Assembly: GCA_040390855.1 (NCBI GenBank)
Contig: JAZJXO010000014.1
Coordinates: 1 to 64,000 of the forward strand
Source of the DNA: Parvibaculum sp040390855
Lineage (GTDB): Bacteria; Pseudomonadota; Alphaproteobacteria; Parvibaculales; Parvibaculaceae
Reading direction: 5' to 3'
DNA length: 64,000 bases
The number at the start of each line of letters is the position of its first letter. Position 1 is the first letter of the stretch. Positions 1 to 8,015 of this stretch are shown here, in pieces. Below the pieces are notes generated by a model. That model made no database searches and was not told where the DNA came from. It saw nothing but the letters and a program-made list of their open reading frames with translations. The position numbers and the translations under genes were made by a program.

Positions 1-88
1 CAAATTACCTCAAAAACTCCGGCTATGCGTCAATCTAATGTCATCAAGCTCTAGGGGCTGCGGTAGAGCCCTTAATTCGAAGGGGTCA

Positions 89-305
89 GGGGAGAGCCGA
101 AGTCTCCCCGACGCGCTGTACAGCGCGTAATGCGCAACGGCAGACGTTGCGCTCAGCCGGCAAGGGCTCGATGCCCGGGACGGCTGACGAACCCCTTAGC
201 AAGCGCGCCGCCAAACGGCGCGTGAGCTTAGGGGTTCACGCTGGGGGTCGCACGGGGGATGCGTAATCCCCCCGCAAGGTGCGCGCGGGCGGTAGTACCG
301 CGCAC
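89..305. other. Array of consecutive hairpins (structured DNA or RNA)
   Basis: Inverted repeats follow one another with little spacing. They are a 7-bp stem at 89-95/103-109, a perfect 16-bp palindrome at 112-127, an 8-bp stem at 132-139/145-152, CAGCCG/CGGCTG near 154-186, a long nearly perfect stem at 190-200/226-236 enclosing a 7-bp stem 204-210/216-222, a 7-bp stem at 254-260/266-272, and a 7-bp stem at 279-285/299-305. No open frame explains the symmetry. It could be a structured RNA, an origin of transfer or replication, or a recombination site. I cannot choose from the sequence alone. Confidence 0.6.
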
Positions 306-428
306 ACCTTGTACCAGTCACTAACGGTTGCTGTGTGCCCATACTTCGATTGTACGGGAAGATAATTAAAACGGGCTAACACCACTGCACTTTCTTCGTG
401 CCAGGTGATGTGCATTGCGAAGAGTAAC

Positions 429-447
429 GCGAGGTTCACACGAGGAA
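429..447 (+). promoter_or_regulatory. 19-bp box, copy A
   Basis: This matches the consensus GC[GA]AGG[TC][TC]NNC[GA]CGAGGAA, which is shared by five intergenic sites of the element. It lies 134 bp before the SprT-like gene. The second GCGAGG half is ACGAGG here. Confidence 0.5.
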
Positions 448-581
448 AAGACGAATCCGCTTTGTCCATCTTTGCCTTGACGCCCGACAAATCAGCAATG
501 CTCCGTGTGGTGAACATTCCAATTCTGTAATGCACACCACAGAGCGAAACGGAGTCGGGCGGAGAGAGATGGAGAACTCCG

Positions 582-1310
582 ATGTCCGACACGAACAATC
601 TAGCAAACAATCTTCCGGTCGTCCGACCGACAAAAGAAACCTACGATCCCCTCCAGCAAACTTATGAGACGTTCAACCGCGTGCTGTTCGACAACGCGCT
701 GCCGAATTGTCTTATCACGCTGCAACGCCGCAAGCGCACCTATGGGTATTTCAGCGGCGGCAGGTTCGGGCGTAACGACGGCACGCTTACCGACGAAATC
801 GCTCTCAATCCTTCGCACTTCCGCGACCGTCCGCTTGAGGAAGTTCTGGCTACCCTCGCCCATGAAATGGTCCACCTCTGGCAGCACCATTTTGGCAGGC
901 CGGGGCGCGGGCGCTATCACAACAGCGAATGGGCCGAGAAGATGAAAGAGATTGGGCTTCAACCCAGTGCTACGGGCAAGGAAGGTGGCCCCGAGACAGG
1001 CGATGTCATGGACCACTATATGGTCCCCGACGGAGCCTTCGACCGTACAGTGAAGAAGATGCTCGCCAAGGGATTCGTGCTTTCATGGACGGAACAACCG
1101 GACAAAAGTGCGGAGGCCAGAGCAGAGGCAAACGGCGAGAGCAAGAGCGGAAAACGTATCAAATACGTCTGCCCCGAAGGCGATCAAAAGGCATGGGCCA
1201 AGCATGACGCGAAGCTCGCTTGCGGCGAGCACATGGTGCCGATGATTGTCGAGGTCTCCGTCCCGAAAGGGTTCATCGACATAACGCCGTCTGCCGAAGA
1301 AGAACCATAA
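582..1310 (+). CDS. SprT-like zinc metallopeptidase domain protein
   Basis: This 242-residue protein has a SprT-like zincin domain. The HExxH motif (HEMVH) is at about residues 94-98, and a downstream glycine-rich segment and a second conserved H-x-x-x-W region (HNSEW) follow. Related SprT/Spartan domains cleave DNA-bound proteins, but mobile-element members are mostly uncharacterised, so the substrate is unknown. The C-terminal 60 residues hold a Cys-x(12)-Asp-Ala-Lys-Leu-Ala-Cys pattern that may be a degenerate zinc ribbon. The ATG at 582 follows a purine-rich GGAG-containing leader. Box A lies upstream and a hairpin terminator follows at 1318. Confidence 0.8.
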   Translation: MSDTNNLANNLPVVRPTKETYDPLQQTYETFNRVLFDNALPNCLITLQRRKRTYGYFSGGRFGRNDGTLTDEIALNPSHFRDRPLEEVLATLAHEMVHLWQHHFGRPGRGRYHNSEWAEKMKEIGLQPSATGKEGGPETGDVMDHYMVPDGAFDRTVKKMLAKGFVLSWTEQPDKSAEARAEANGESKSGKRIKYVCPEGDQKAWAKHDAKLACGEHMVPMIVEVSVPKGFIDITPSAEEEP

Positions 1311-1317
1311 AAAATGC

Positions 1318-1345
1318 GGCGCGGACCTCACGGCCCGCGCCTTGT
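1318..1345 (+). terminator. Terminator-like hairpin after the SprT-like gene
   Basis: A 7-bp GC stem (1318-1324/1335-1341) starts 8 bases after the stop codon and is followed by a short T-rich stretch. Confidence 0.5.
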
Positions 1346-1360
1346 CGCAAGTGCCGTCGA

Positions 1361-1381
1361 GGCGGGGGTTACTCCCCCGCC
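1361..1381. terminator. Perfect hairpin at the convergent gene ends
   Basis: A perfect 8-bp stem, GGCGGGGG/CCCCCGCC, has a 5-base loop that contains the stop codon of the minus-strand gene ending at 1369. It lies between two converging genes and could end transcription from either side, although no T tract follows. Confidence 0.4.
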
Positions 1382-1656
1382 TCTTCGTTTGCGGCCTCGC
1401 CTTCATCGGCGGGCGGTGCATCGGCCGTGGCGGCTTCCTTGTCCTCGATCGCGTAGAGCGTGAGGGCACTGACCACCTGAGTGCCGGACAGCTTCACGTA
1501 AAGCGAGCCGTCGTCGTTCGTCCAAGCAACCCCGATGCGCTCGTAGGTGGCCTTCTTGCCGTAGCCGTGACGCACCTTGGCGACGTGGGTCGGCAGCTTG
1601 GGCTCTTTGCCGTTGCCGCGGGCGTTGGTTTCGGTCTTCGTGTTCGTCGTAGTCAT
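1369..1656 (-). CDS. Small conserved mobile-element protein, unknown function
   Basis: This 95-residue protein has a hydrophilic, Thr/Asn-rich N-terminus, a basic middle segment with a Gly-Tyr-Gly-Lys-Lys stretch and a V-A-W-T-N-D-D-G-S motif, and an acidic, alanine-rich tail. The middle resembles small proteins of unknown function common on rhizobial and other alphaproteobacterial integrative elements, in which a hydrophobic strand plus a D-G-S/L-Y-V-K-L turn recurs. I chose the ATG at 1656 because AAGGAG stands at an ideal distance. An in-frame start five codons upstream of that ribosome site would leave it unused. The role is unknown. Confidence 0.65.
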   Translation of the reverse strand: MTTTNTKTETNARGNGKEPKLPTHVAKVRHGYGKKATYERIGVAWTNDDGSLYVKLSGTQVVSALTLYAIEDKEAATADAPPADEGEAANEEAGE

Positions 1657-2126
1657 GGTCTTCTCCTTTGTTGCGGACTGGCTCATTCCAGCCTTGCCGC
1701 CCGGCGTCAGAGCGCCGGGGACGTGTCCGCCAACACGGGAGGCCCACTTGGGCCGAATGGAGCGGGCCGGCGAAGGACACGCCGCCGGAGGCATCCCCGC
1801 CGATCTGATAAGGGCTTCTTGGCATAAAGGCTGAGAGTGAAAGCCGGTCCTGCTCGACAAAGGGCATGGAAGCCGTGGCTGATGAACCGCGCAAACCATC
1901 GCTCCGCATTTTGGCAATGGCATCCAAAGCAGACACCACGGCAGTCCGCCCACGGATGGCGCGAGACAGGCAGGCCAGCACGTCCCGCGAGAGCGCCTGA
2001 ACGATAAGATGTTTTAAGGATCACGGAAGCGGACGGCGCGCAAGGTCAGCGCGAGGAATTGAGCGCAACAGGCAGACGACATTCGCCGTGTACCGCCCGA
2101 GGAAGGCGGCAAACGGAGCGGCCACC
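1657..2126. other. Gene-free stretch between divergent genes, with hairpins
   Basis: I find no credible gene here. Notable structures are a perfect CCCGGCG/CGCCGGG stem at 1700-1719, CGTGT/ACACG just after it, a GGCCC/GGGCC stem near 1740-1755, and box B at 2040-2058. It must hold the promoters of the minus-strand gene at 1656 and of the ATPase gene at 2127. Confidence 0.55.
2040..2058 (+). promoter_or_regulatory. 19-bp box, copy B
   Basis: This is a match to the five-copy consensus, 68 bp before the TraG-like ATPase start. The first half is GCAAGG and the second is GCGAGG, 11 bp apart. Confidence 0.5.
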
Positions 2127-3668
2127 ATGACGGCGTTCTTTGAGGATTTCACACGCGACATACCGCGCGGCCTGAGCACGCGCTATTTGAAGCAGCAGAC
2201 GGCGCCGCAGGCGCGCTGGCAATCGCCGGAGGTCATATCCGAGCGCAAGGTGCTCGAATACGACCCGCGCGATCCCGGCGGCAAAATCCTGATCGGGGCG
2301 CTCGGCTCCAAACTTGTCGGGATCGAGGATAACCGGCACGTCCTGACGGTAGCCGGATCGCGCGCGGGCAAGTCGGTCACCCTCATAAACAATCTTCTCT
2401 TCTATCGCGCCAGCGTGCTCGCAACCGACCCGAAAGCCGAACTCGCCAACATCACCGCCGCGCGCCGCGCTGCCCTCGGGCAGAAGGTGCATGTCCTTGA
2501 TCCATTCGAGTATGCCTCGTCGCGCATCGCGCATCTGCGCAAATCCTATAACCCGATGGCGGTCCTGAAGATCGGCAGTCCGACGATTATCGAAGACGCG
2601 GGCATGATCGCCGATGCGCTCGTGGTGCGCACCGGAAACGAGAAAGACCCGCATTGGGATGAAAGCGCCAAAAATTTCATCGAAGGCGTGATCCTGCATG
2701 TGGCGACGGACTCGCGCTACGCGGGACGGCGCAATCTCCTGACCGTGCGCGATTTGATCCGCACGGCGCTGACGAAGGAAAATCCCGCACTCGTCAGTGA
2801 CGACGAAGAGCCGCTGTTCTTGCTTGAAAAGGAGATGTTGGAGAATGCGGGCAAGTTCGCCAACGACATAACCACGGAAGACCTGGCAGGGGCGCTCGAA
2901 GGCGCTGCGCGCGACTTCTATGAAAAGGGAGCGACAGAACGTGCGGGCGTGCTTTCGACCGTGCGCCGTCATACCAAGTTTATCGATTACACCGGTATGC
3001 GCCGCGTGCTTGCGGGGCATGATTTCGATCTGGCGGATTTGAAGCGCGATCCGCGCGGCGTCAGCGTCTATCTCTGCCTGCCTGCTAGCCGCATGGGCCT
3101 GTGCAGCCGGTGGCTGCGCATCTTCGTCAACCAGCTTCTGGATTCCATGGAGCGCGAGAAAGCCGCGCCGCCCGCGCCTGTGCTGGTCTGCCTCGATGAA
3201 TTCCCCATCCTCGGTCACATGCGCCAGTTGGAAGACGCCGCCGGGCAGATCGCCTCCTTCGGCGTCAAGCTGTGGGTCGTGTTGCAGGATTGGGGACAGG
3301 GTGAAGCCCTCTACAAGGAGCGTTGGGAAACCTTCGCCGGCAACGCCGGCATCCTCCAGTTCTTCGGCAACAACGATCTCAAGACACTTGAATACGTCTC
3401 GCGCCGCCTCGGCAAGACCCGCGTCGAGGTCGCGCGTCAGGGCGAAGTCGGCCCCGACCAGGCGCAATCCGGCCTTTCGGGACGCAACTCCGCGATGGAA
3501 ATGTACGACCTGCTGACGCCCGACGAGGTGAGCCGCCACTTTTCGAGAAGCGACCGGTTGAAGCGCCAGCTCGTGATTTGGGCCGGGTACGATCCGATGA
3601 TCCTGCAACGGGTCGAGTATTTCGACGACACGGGACCGCATCGCGCCGTGTTCAGGGGCATCGTCTGA
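2127..3668 (+). CDS. TraG/VirD4-family ATPase (coupling-protein-like)
   Basis: This 513-residue P-loop ATPase is of the type IV coupling protein family. Walker A (AGSRAGKS) is at about residues 76-83 and Walker B (LVCLDEFP) at about 350-360, and an intervening segment begins 'DPKAEL' as in TraG proteins. Coupling proteins normally have an N-terminal membrane anchor of one to three helices. Here I see none, so the protein looks soluble. In a conjugative system it would hand the relaxosome to the secretion channel, but no relaxase or channel gene is visible in the window. The start at 2127 is preceded by GGAG. An in-frame upstream start at 2088 lacks a ribosome site. Confidence 0.85.
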   Translation: MTAFFEDFTRDIPRGLSTRYLKQQTAPQARWQSPEVISERKVLEYDPRDPGGKILIGALGSKLVGIEDNRHVLTVAGSRAGKSVTLINNLLFYRASVLATDPKAELANITAARRAALGQKVHVLDPFEYASSRIAHLRKSYNPMAVLKIGSPTIIEDAGMIADALVVRTGNEKDPHWDESAKNFIEGVILHVATDSRYAGRRNLLTVRDLIRTALTKENPALVSDDEEPLFLLEKEMLENAGKFANDITTEDLAGALEGAARDFYEKGATERAGVLSTVRRHTKFIDYTGMRRVLAGHDFDLADLKRDPRGVSVYLCLPASRMGLCSRWLRIFVNQLLDSMEREKAAPPAPVLVCLDEFPILGHMRQLEDAAGQIASFGVKLWVVLQDWGQGEALYKERWETFAGNAGILQFFGNNDLKTLEYVSRRLGKTRVEVARQGEVGPDQAQSGLSGRNSAMEMYDLLTPDEVSRHFSRSDRLKRQLVIWAGYDPMILQRVEYFDDTGPHRAVFRGIV

Positions 3669-3670
3669 AC

Positions 3671-3697
3671 TTCCTCGCGCGAGGTTGCCGCGAGGAA
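3671..3697. promoter_or_regulatory. 19-bp box, copy C, within a perfect inverted repeat
   Basis: Positions 3679-3697 match the box consensus, 70 bp before the protease start. Its last nine bases also form a perfect inverted repeat with TTCCTCGCG at 3671-3679, so this copy can fold as a hairpin just after the ATPase stop codon and might also act as a terminator or attenuator. Confidence 0.5.
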
Positions 3698-3767
3698 GCC
3701 GCCCCGATGCACATCCTAGGTTTTCGCAAGACAGGCACTTCATTGCGAATGATCGAGGAGACGGGCG

Positions 3768-4322
3768 ATGACGCCCTACGTGCTGATCCGGGAAACGAAG
3801 AGGCCGAGGCGCGCACAGTTTGTGGTGTGCATTACGGCCGCGGCCGGTCTTGGCCTTTCAGGCGCTGTGCTCGGTGGGGCCGCTTCTGGCGAGGCGCTCG
3901 CCGTGGGCCTCGCGCGGTTCGCTCCGTTCCTTGCACCGATTCTCTTGCCGGATAACGCCCATCACGTCATCCGCATTAACGCGGACTCGCGCGGTCACTA
4001 CCTCGTCAATGGAACGGCGGACGGCGTACCGCTCCAATTCATGATCGACTCCGGGGCGACGAATATCGTCCTCACGAAGGCAGATGCACAGCGGCTAAAC
4101 GTCGGCCCCTTGCGCTTCGAGATAACGACCTCGACCGCGAACGGCTCCGTGCAAAGCGCGGCAGTGACGATCGGCAATCTCACGGTGGGTTCGCACACCG
4201 AAACCGGCGTTCCGGCGCTGGTGAACGGCGGAGAACTCGACCAGTCGTTGCTGGGCATGAGCTGGCTCAGACAGTTTCGTTCCATTGAAATCAAGAACGG
4301 CGTGATGACGCTTTACTGGTGA
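3768..4322 (+). CDS. Membrane-anchored retropepsin-like aspartic protease
   Basis: This 184-residue protein has one hydrophobic segment at about residues 18-50, then a single retroviral-type aspartyl protease domain. The D-S-G-A-T active-site motif is at about residues 93-97, and the second conserved block (L-L-G-M-S-W-L) is near 160. This is the layout of the TIGR02281/clan AA family of alphaproteobacteria. Such domains work as homodimers, so the catalytic unit would form at the membrane, probably on the periplasmic side. The substrate is unknown. Box C precedes it, and the gene is followed after 13 bp by an unknown gene. Confidence 0.75.
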   Translation: MTPYVLIRETKRPRRAQFVVCITAAAGLGLSGAVLGGAASGEALAVGLARFAPFLAPILLPDNAHHVIRINADSRGHYLVNGTADGVPLQFMIDSGATNIVLTKADAQRLNVGPLRFEITTSTANGSVQSAAVTIGNLTVGSHTETGVPALVNGGELDQSLLGMSWLRQFRSIEIKNGVMTLYW

Positions 4323-4335
4323 AAGGACCCGTGTC

Positions 4336-5208
4336 GTGCTGAAAGTTAGCGGTGGCAATTGGACGATGCCGGATGCAAGCCGCCTGTTGCGGTTTGTCTC
4401 AGCGCGACCCCGCCTCGTGCGCTGCGCTTTTGCGCAGCGTCCGGTCGTTGGCGTTGCCAATATCCTGCAAATCAAAACCCGCCACGCGGGAAGCGCTTCA
4501 CTCGTCGTCCGGCAGGACCGTGAGGAACTGTTCAACGGCGACATTCCGCCGAACGTGGAAATCGCCGTTACGCCCGTGACGGCGGCGGAACTGGTCATAT
4601 CGCTGACACTAGAGGCCCGGCCCGATTCCGGAATGCGCCCGGTCGCGCATAGTTTGCGCGTAAAGCCGCACGCGCCGCCGCCGTCCTTCGCGAAAATCGA
4701 AATTCCTGCGCAGGCCGTTGTCGGCGAAAGCGTCACGATCCTATGGGACGCGCCCGACGCGGTCTCTGTCACGTTGCAGATCGAGTATGGCAGCGAACGC
4801 AGCGAACACGCCGGGGCGTCTTCAGCTGCATTCACGCTGCGCCCCTCACGCGAGGGGCTAATCCTGCTGCGCCTTGTGGCGCAAGGACCGCACGCCAAGG
4901 CAAGCGAGACGCGCACCATGCGCGTGAAGATGCCGAAACCCAGCTTCGAAATCGACCAGCCTGTTCAGTCCGGCGCGCCAGGAACGGAAATCGCCTTTCG
5001 CTGGAAGATCGCGAACGCGCACGAAGCCTTCCTTGAAGCGCCACTGCGCGAGCAAACGCACCGCGTCAGCCTCGAAGGCGGGATGGTCGTCATTATCGAC
5101 GCGCAACCCGAGGAATTTCACCTCGTCGCCGTGGGACTCGATGGACGCCGATACACGCAAGCCCTGTCCACGGTCCCCCGGCTGATCGCCTGCCTCGATG
5201 AACCCTGA
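4336..5208 (+). CDS. Unknown protein, probably with two beta-sandwich domains
   Basis: I do not recognise this 290-residue protein. It has no membrane segment and no signal peptide. From about residue 100 onward two stretches alternate hydrophobic and polar residues. Each begins with a proline-rich linker, and they contain similar phrases (V-G-E-S-V-T-I-L-W-D and P-G-T-E-I-A-F-R-W-K), which suggests two tandem immunoglobulin-like or fibronectin-like folds. The GTG start at 4336 follows GAAAGG by a normal distance. It probably forms one transcript with the protease upstream and the DUF4407 gene downstream. Confidence 0.6.
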   Translation: MLKVSGGNWTMPDASRLLRFVSARPRLVRCAFAQRPVVGVANILQIKTRHAGSASLVVRQDREELFNGDIPPNVEIAVTPVTAAELVISLTLEARPDSGMRPVAHSLRVKPHAPPPSFAKIEIPAQAVVGESVTILWDAPDAVSVTLQIEYGSERSEHAGASSAAFTLRPSREGLILLRLVAQGPHAKASETRTMRVKMPKPSFEIDQPVQSGAPGTEIAFRWKIANAHEAFLEAPLREQTHRVSLEGGMVVIIDAQPEEFHLVAVGLDGRRYTQALSTVPRLIACLDEP

Positions 5209-5239
5209 TGTTTGACTCTGACCCTATGGAAACCGTGCC

Positions 5240-6490
5240 ATGAACCACTCACCCGTAAACCTCTCTGCCACTACGCGCCTCGCCTGCGTGCTGGTCCGCA
5301 GCAACCCGGAAATCCTCGCCCACGCGCCGCGTCAGGATCACTACGCCGTGGTCTGCGAGGCGCTGCTGCTGTCGGTGGTGGCCGGCGTTACCGGCCTTGC
5401 TTGGACCTGCTTCTGGGCCCAATTCCTCTCCCTCCCGGTCGCATGCGCGTTCGGCGCTTTGGCCGGTTTCTTTATCTTCCTCGTTGACCAAGCAATAGGT
5501 GCTGCCGACTGGCGGTTGACGGGTGTTCTGCGTCAGCCCGGCGCACGTCACGGCTGGCAGGGTCACGCGCGTCTCGGGATGCGGCTTGCCATGACGGTGA
5601 TCCTGTCTACGGCTACTTCGACGGGCGCATCTATGGCGATGTTTCACGACGCCATAAAGACCCAATTGGAGTCGGACGTGCGGGGGAAGAACCGCCAGAT
5701 CGAAGAGCAATATGCCGAGCGCATCCGCGAGCATCGCACGCTGCGCTTCGGCTCACTCGAAACCGATGTACAGCGTCTAACGGCAAACGTCGCGGAAGCA
5801 ACCCGCGTTCTCGACGCCGCGCGGGCGTTGCGTGCAACGGCCAGCCAGCGGGCGGAAACCTATCAGGTCGAGGCCGACCGTGAGCTGAAAGGCGCACCGG
5901 GATATAAGGCGGGTGCGGGCTCGAAGTACCGCGAAGCGCAGGCGCGCAAGCTCTCCGCCGATTCCGATCTCGCCAAGGCGGCCTCCGATATCGAAATCTA
6001 CGAACCCCGTCTTGCGCAGGCGCAAGGCAAGCTGGACGCCGCAACCGCTGCACTGCGGGCTGCCGAGACAGCCTTCGCCGGAGAAGCGGCTCAGATCGAT
6101 GAGGAGAGAAAGAGCAAGCTCGTTCCTGACCGCAACGATGCGTTGATGAGCTATCTGGCCTTGCAGGAAGTGTACGAAGATCCCCGCTTCGGCGAAGCCG
6201 CTCGTCATTTCTCATGGCTGATGATGGCCGTGCTGATGACGTTCGAACTGAGCTATGTCGTCGTCCGCGTGTGGTTCTCTCATGCGTCCGTCTATATGGC
6301 GCTGCTGATAGCCGACACGAAGAAGCGTGCCGACATTGCCGCAGCGGATTACGAACGGCACAGCCAGGCGCTGTGGAGTGATTTGGGATTGCCTGCGGTA
6401 GGCCGCATGCCGCTGCGCTTCCTACCGTCGCCACCGCTGAGTGCCGAAGATCGCGTTATTGCTCGAAAGCAGAAAGAGGGCGTCTTCTGA
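5240..6490 (+). CDS. DUF4407 membrane protein with central coiled coil
   Basis: This 416-residue protein has the DUF4407 layout. Two adjacent transmembrane helices lie at about residues 40-85 and a third near 113-131. A long Glu/Lys/Ala-rich coiled coil spans about 140-290, and a fourth helix follows at about 322-345. The coiled coil must stand in the cytoplasm or periplasm between helices three and four. Function is unknown in the family. It is the third gene of a run with the protease and the beta-sandwich protein. Its 3' end overlaps the 3' end of the opposing ankyrin-like gene by 35 bp. Confidence 0.75.
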   Translation: MNHSPVNLSATTRLACVLVRSNPEILAHAPRQDHYAVVCEALLLSVVAGVTGLAWTCFWAQFLSLPVACAFGALAGFFIFLVDQAIGAADWRLTGVLRQPGARHGWQGHARLGMRLAMTVILSTATSTGASMAMFHDAIKTQLESDVRGKNRQIEEQYAERIREHRTLRFGSLETDVQRLTANVAEATRVLDAARALRATASQRAETYQVEADRELKGAPGYKAGAGSKYREAQARKLSADSDLAKAASDIEIYEPRLAQAQGKLDAATAALRAAETAFAGEAAQIDEERKSKLVPDRNDALMSYLALQEVYEDPRFGEAARHFSWLMMAVLMTFELSYVVVRVWFSHASVYMALLIADTKKRADIAAADYERHSQALWSDLGLPAVGRMPLRFLPSPPLSAEDRVIARKQKEGVF

Positions 6491-7052
6491 TGATCGAGGC
6501 GGTCTGCGCGGCTTCTTGGCGTTCTTTTCTGCTAAGGAGCCGCGCCATCGCCACGTCCTCGCCGTAGAGATAAGCGAGTTCGGAGGCGAGCCGCTGTTGC
6601 CGGTCACGGACAGTGAAACCCTCCCACAACGGGAGCAGAAAGCGCAGAACCGCGCGACCCTGCGACCCCGCTGCGACGTGCATGGCGGTCTCCCCCGTTC
6701 TCTTGTCCTGATATGTCGCTGGAAACCCCTCCTCGATGTAAGCGCGCATCGTCGCGGTATCTCCACATCTTGCGGCATCGAGATAGTCGCGTCCAAGACG
6801 AGCTAAGGCGCGCTTGCACAAGGCCGCAAGATCGGGACTGATCGACTCTTGCTCGTAGATAGCAGCCGCGCGCATCACCTCCCAGAACTGACGCCCGACT
6901 GGCTCCTGAGCGACTAGATAAACTTCGCTTCTGGTGAGGGGTTTAGGCGTGTTCAATTCGTTAGCGCGGCGCCTTTGCTCGACGCGCTCGCGGAATTCTG
7001 CGAGGTGGCGGGAGAATGTCGCGGCGGTAATTGCGTCAGGTGCGGCCATCAC
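6456..7052 (-). CDS. Ankyrin-repeat-like protein
   Basis: This 198-residue protein has an ankyrin-like segment at about residues 95-160. An A-A-R-C-G-D-T helix start, a D-K-R-T-G-E-T-A-M-H-V-A-A turn and a following helix match one and a half ankyrin repeats. The N-terminal 90 residues are charged and helical. Ankyrin repeats bind other proteins, and the partner is unknown. The start codon overlaps the stop of the upstream gene by 4 bp, so the two are translationally coupled. The 3' end overlaps the DUF4407 gene tail to tail. Confidence 0.65.
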   Translation of the reverse strand: MMAAPDAITAATFSRHLAEFRERVEQRRRANELNTPKPLTRSEVYLVAQEPVGRQFWEVMRAAAIYEQESISPDLAALCKRALARLGRDYLDAARCGDTATMRAYIEEGFPATYQDKRTGETAMHVAAGSQGRAVLRFLLPLWEGFTVRDRQQRLASELAYLYGEDVAMARLLSRKERQEAAQTASIIRRRPLSAFEQ

Positions 7053-7882
7053 CTGATCCTCTTGAAGAAAAGGACGTTCTTTGCCGCCTCTTGCAGGATG
7101 GCGCGCATAACTTCCGCCTCGCCCGACTCAAGTCTCTCCAGCTCTACGGGATAGTCGTGATGGAGAAGGATCAATTGCTCGACCGACGCGCCCGGTTCGT
7201 AAAATTTGTCGGCGGCGAGCGTGAATTGATAAAGGTTGCGCCCCGTATCCGCCTGCTTGAGGAACGCCATCACATTGTCCTCTGGCGAGAATATCGCCCA
7301 GCCGCCATACAGAGTGCGTGTACGCCGCTGCTTACGGCGTTCCTCGAAGGTCCAGCCGTCAAACGCGCCTTCGGCTTTGGCGGGATAATACTCCTCCGTT
7401 TTCGTGACCTGCATCAGCCCCTGATCGGAAGGCCGCTGAAGCGTCAATTCCTGCACCGCAAAGCCGCGCTCGTCGGTGCGCCGCGCCTGATACGTACCCT
7501 CGAACATGGCGGGCGGGAGCACGCGCTGCCGGTCGAAGCTCTGGTCCAAATATTCGAGCAGGCGCTGCGCCGCTTGCCATGGCGGCACATGCTCTTCCAA
7601 TTCGCCGGGGGACAGGAGCTGTTCCTCGGCCACGAATTTAGCAATAGCTTCCAGCGATTGGGGCTGCATCGACTGGAACTTCCGGCCGGTGCCGTCCTTG
7701 GTCCGGTTGCCCTCCACGAATTGCCGCAAGCGCTCGGGCGGCACGGTTACGTCCGTCGCGAGGCTGATCGCCTCGCTGACATCCTTCCAATTGAACGGCC
7801 CGAGTTCCTCGGTGGGCGTGTACGCGTGATAGGCGCGTAGAGCGTCCCTCAAGCGGTTCAATTGCCACTCGGAATAGGCCAT
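7049..7882 (-). CDS. Unknown protein, first gene of an ankyrin-protein operon
   Basis: I do not recognise this 277-residue protein. The first 90 residues are helical and include a W-K-D-V-S-E-A-I segment that resembles a helix-turn-helix or CARD-like helical bundle. The remaining two thirds look alpha/beta with several aromatic residues (Y-G-G-W-A-I-F) and no membrane segment. It is the first gene of a two-gene unit with the ankyrin-like protein and is transcribed divergently from the membrane protein at 8016, with box D between them. It may be a sensor or regulator, but the sequence does not show this. Confidence 0.6.
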   Translation of the reverse strand: MAYSEWQLNRLRDALRAYHAYTPTEELGPFNWKDVSEAISLATDVTVPPERLRQFVEGNRTKDGTGRKFQSMQPQSLEAIAKFVAEEQLLSPGELEEHVPPWQAAQRLLEYLDQSFDRQRVLPPAMFEGTYQARRTDERGFAVQELTLQRPSDQGLMQVTKTEEYYPAKAEGAFDGWTFEERRKQRRTRTLYGGWAIFSPEDNVMAFLKQADTGRNLYQFTLAADKFYEPGASVEQLILLHHDYPVELERLESGEAEVMRAILQEAAKNVLFFKRIR

Positions 7883-7908
7883 TGCCCCAAAATCCCGAAG
7901 CTGCGCCC

Positions 7909-7927
7909 GCGAGGCTGGCGCGAGGAA
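7909..7927 (+). promoter_or_regulatory. 19-bp box, copy D
   Basis: This consensus match lies in the divergent intergenic region, 88 bp before the plus-strand gene at 8016 and 27 bp before the minus-strand gene starting at 7882. It could serve either. Confidence 0.5.
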
Positions 7928-8015
7928 ACCGTGAAAGCCGGGATTCTACATAACCCCTGTCGGCGGCGAAACCGCTGACAACGGCAACATCCCGTTTGGT
8001 CAAGGAATCAGGACA

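Larger units (their letters stand above)
1..581. other. Gene-free left end of the window
   Basis: I see no convincing gene before the SprT-like gene at 582. Open frames exist on the minus strand here but have no ribosome binding site or recognisable protein. The stretch holds the hairpin array at 89-305 and the first copy of the 19-bp box at 429-447. It is part of the mobile element, whose left boundary is not visible. Confidence 0.6.

Noticed and set aside
2046..3743. Long open frame on the minus strand opposite the TraG-like ATPase gene
   Set aside because: It mirrors the GC-rich third positions of the plus-strand gene, has no ribosome site and gives no recognisable protein.
524..3837. A 15-bp sequence shared in inverted orientation by 524-538 and 3823-3837
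   Set aside because: A 15-bp match is expected by chance a few times in 64 kb, and the second copy lies inside the protease coding sequence.
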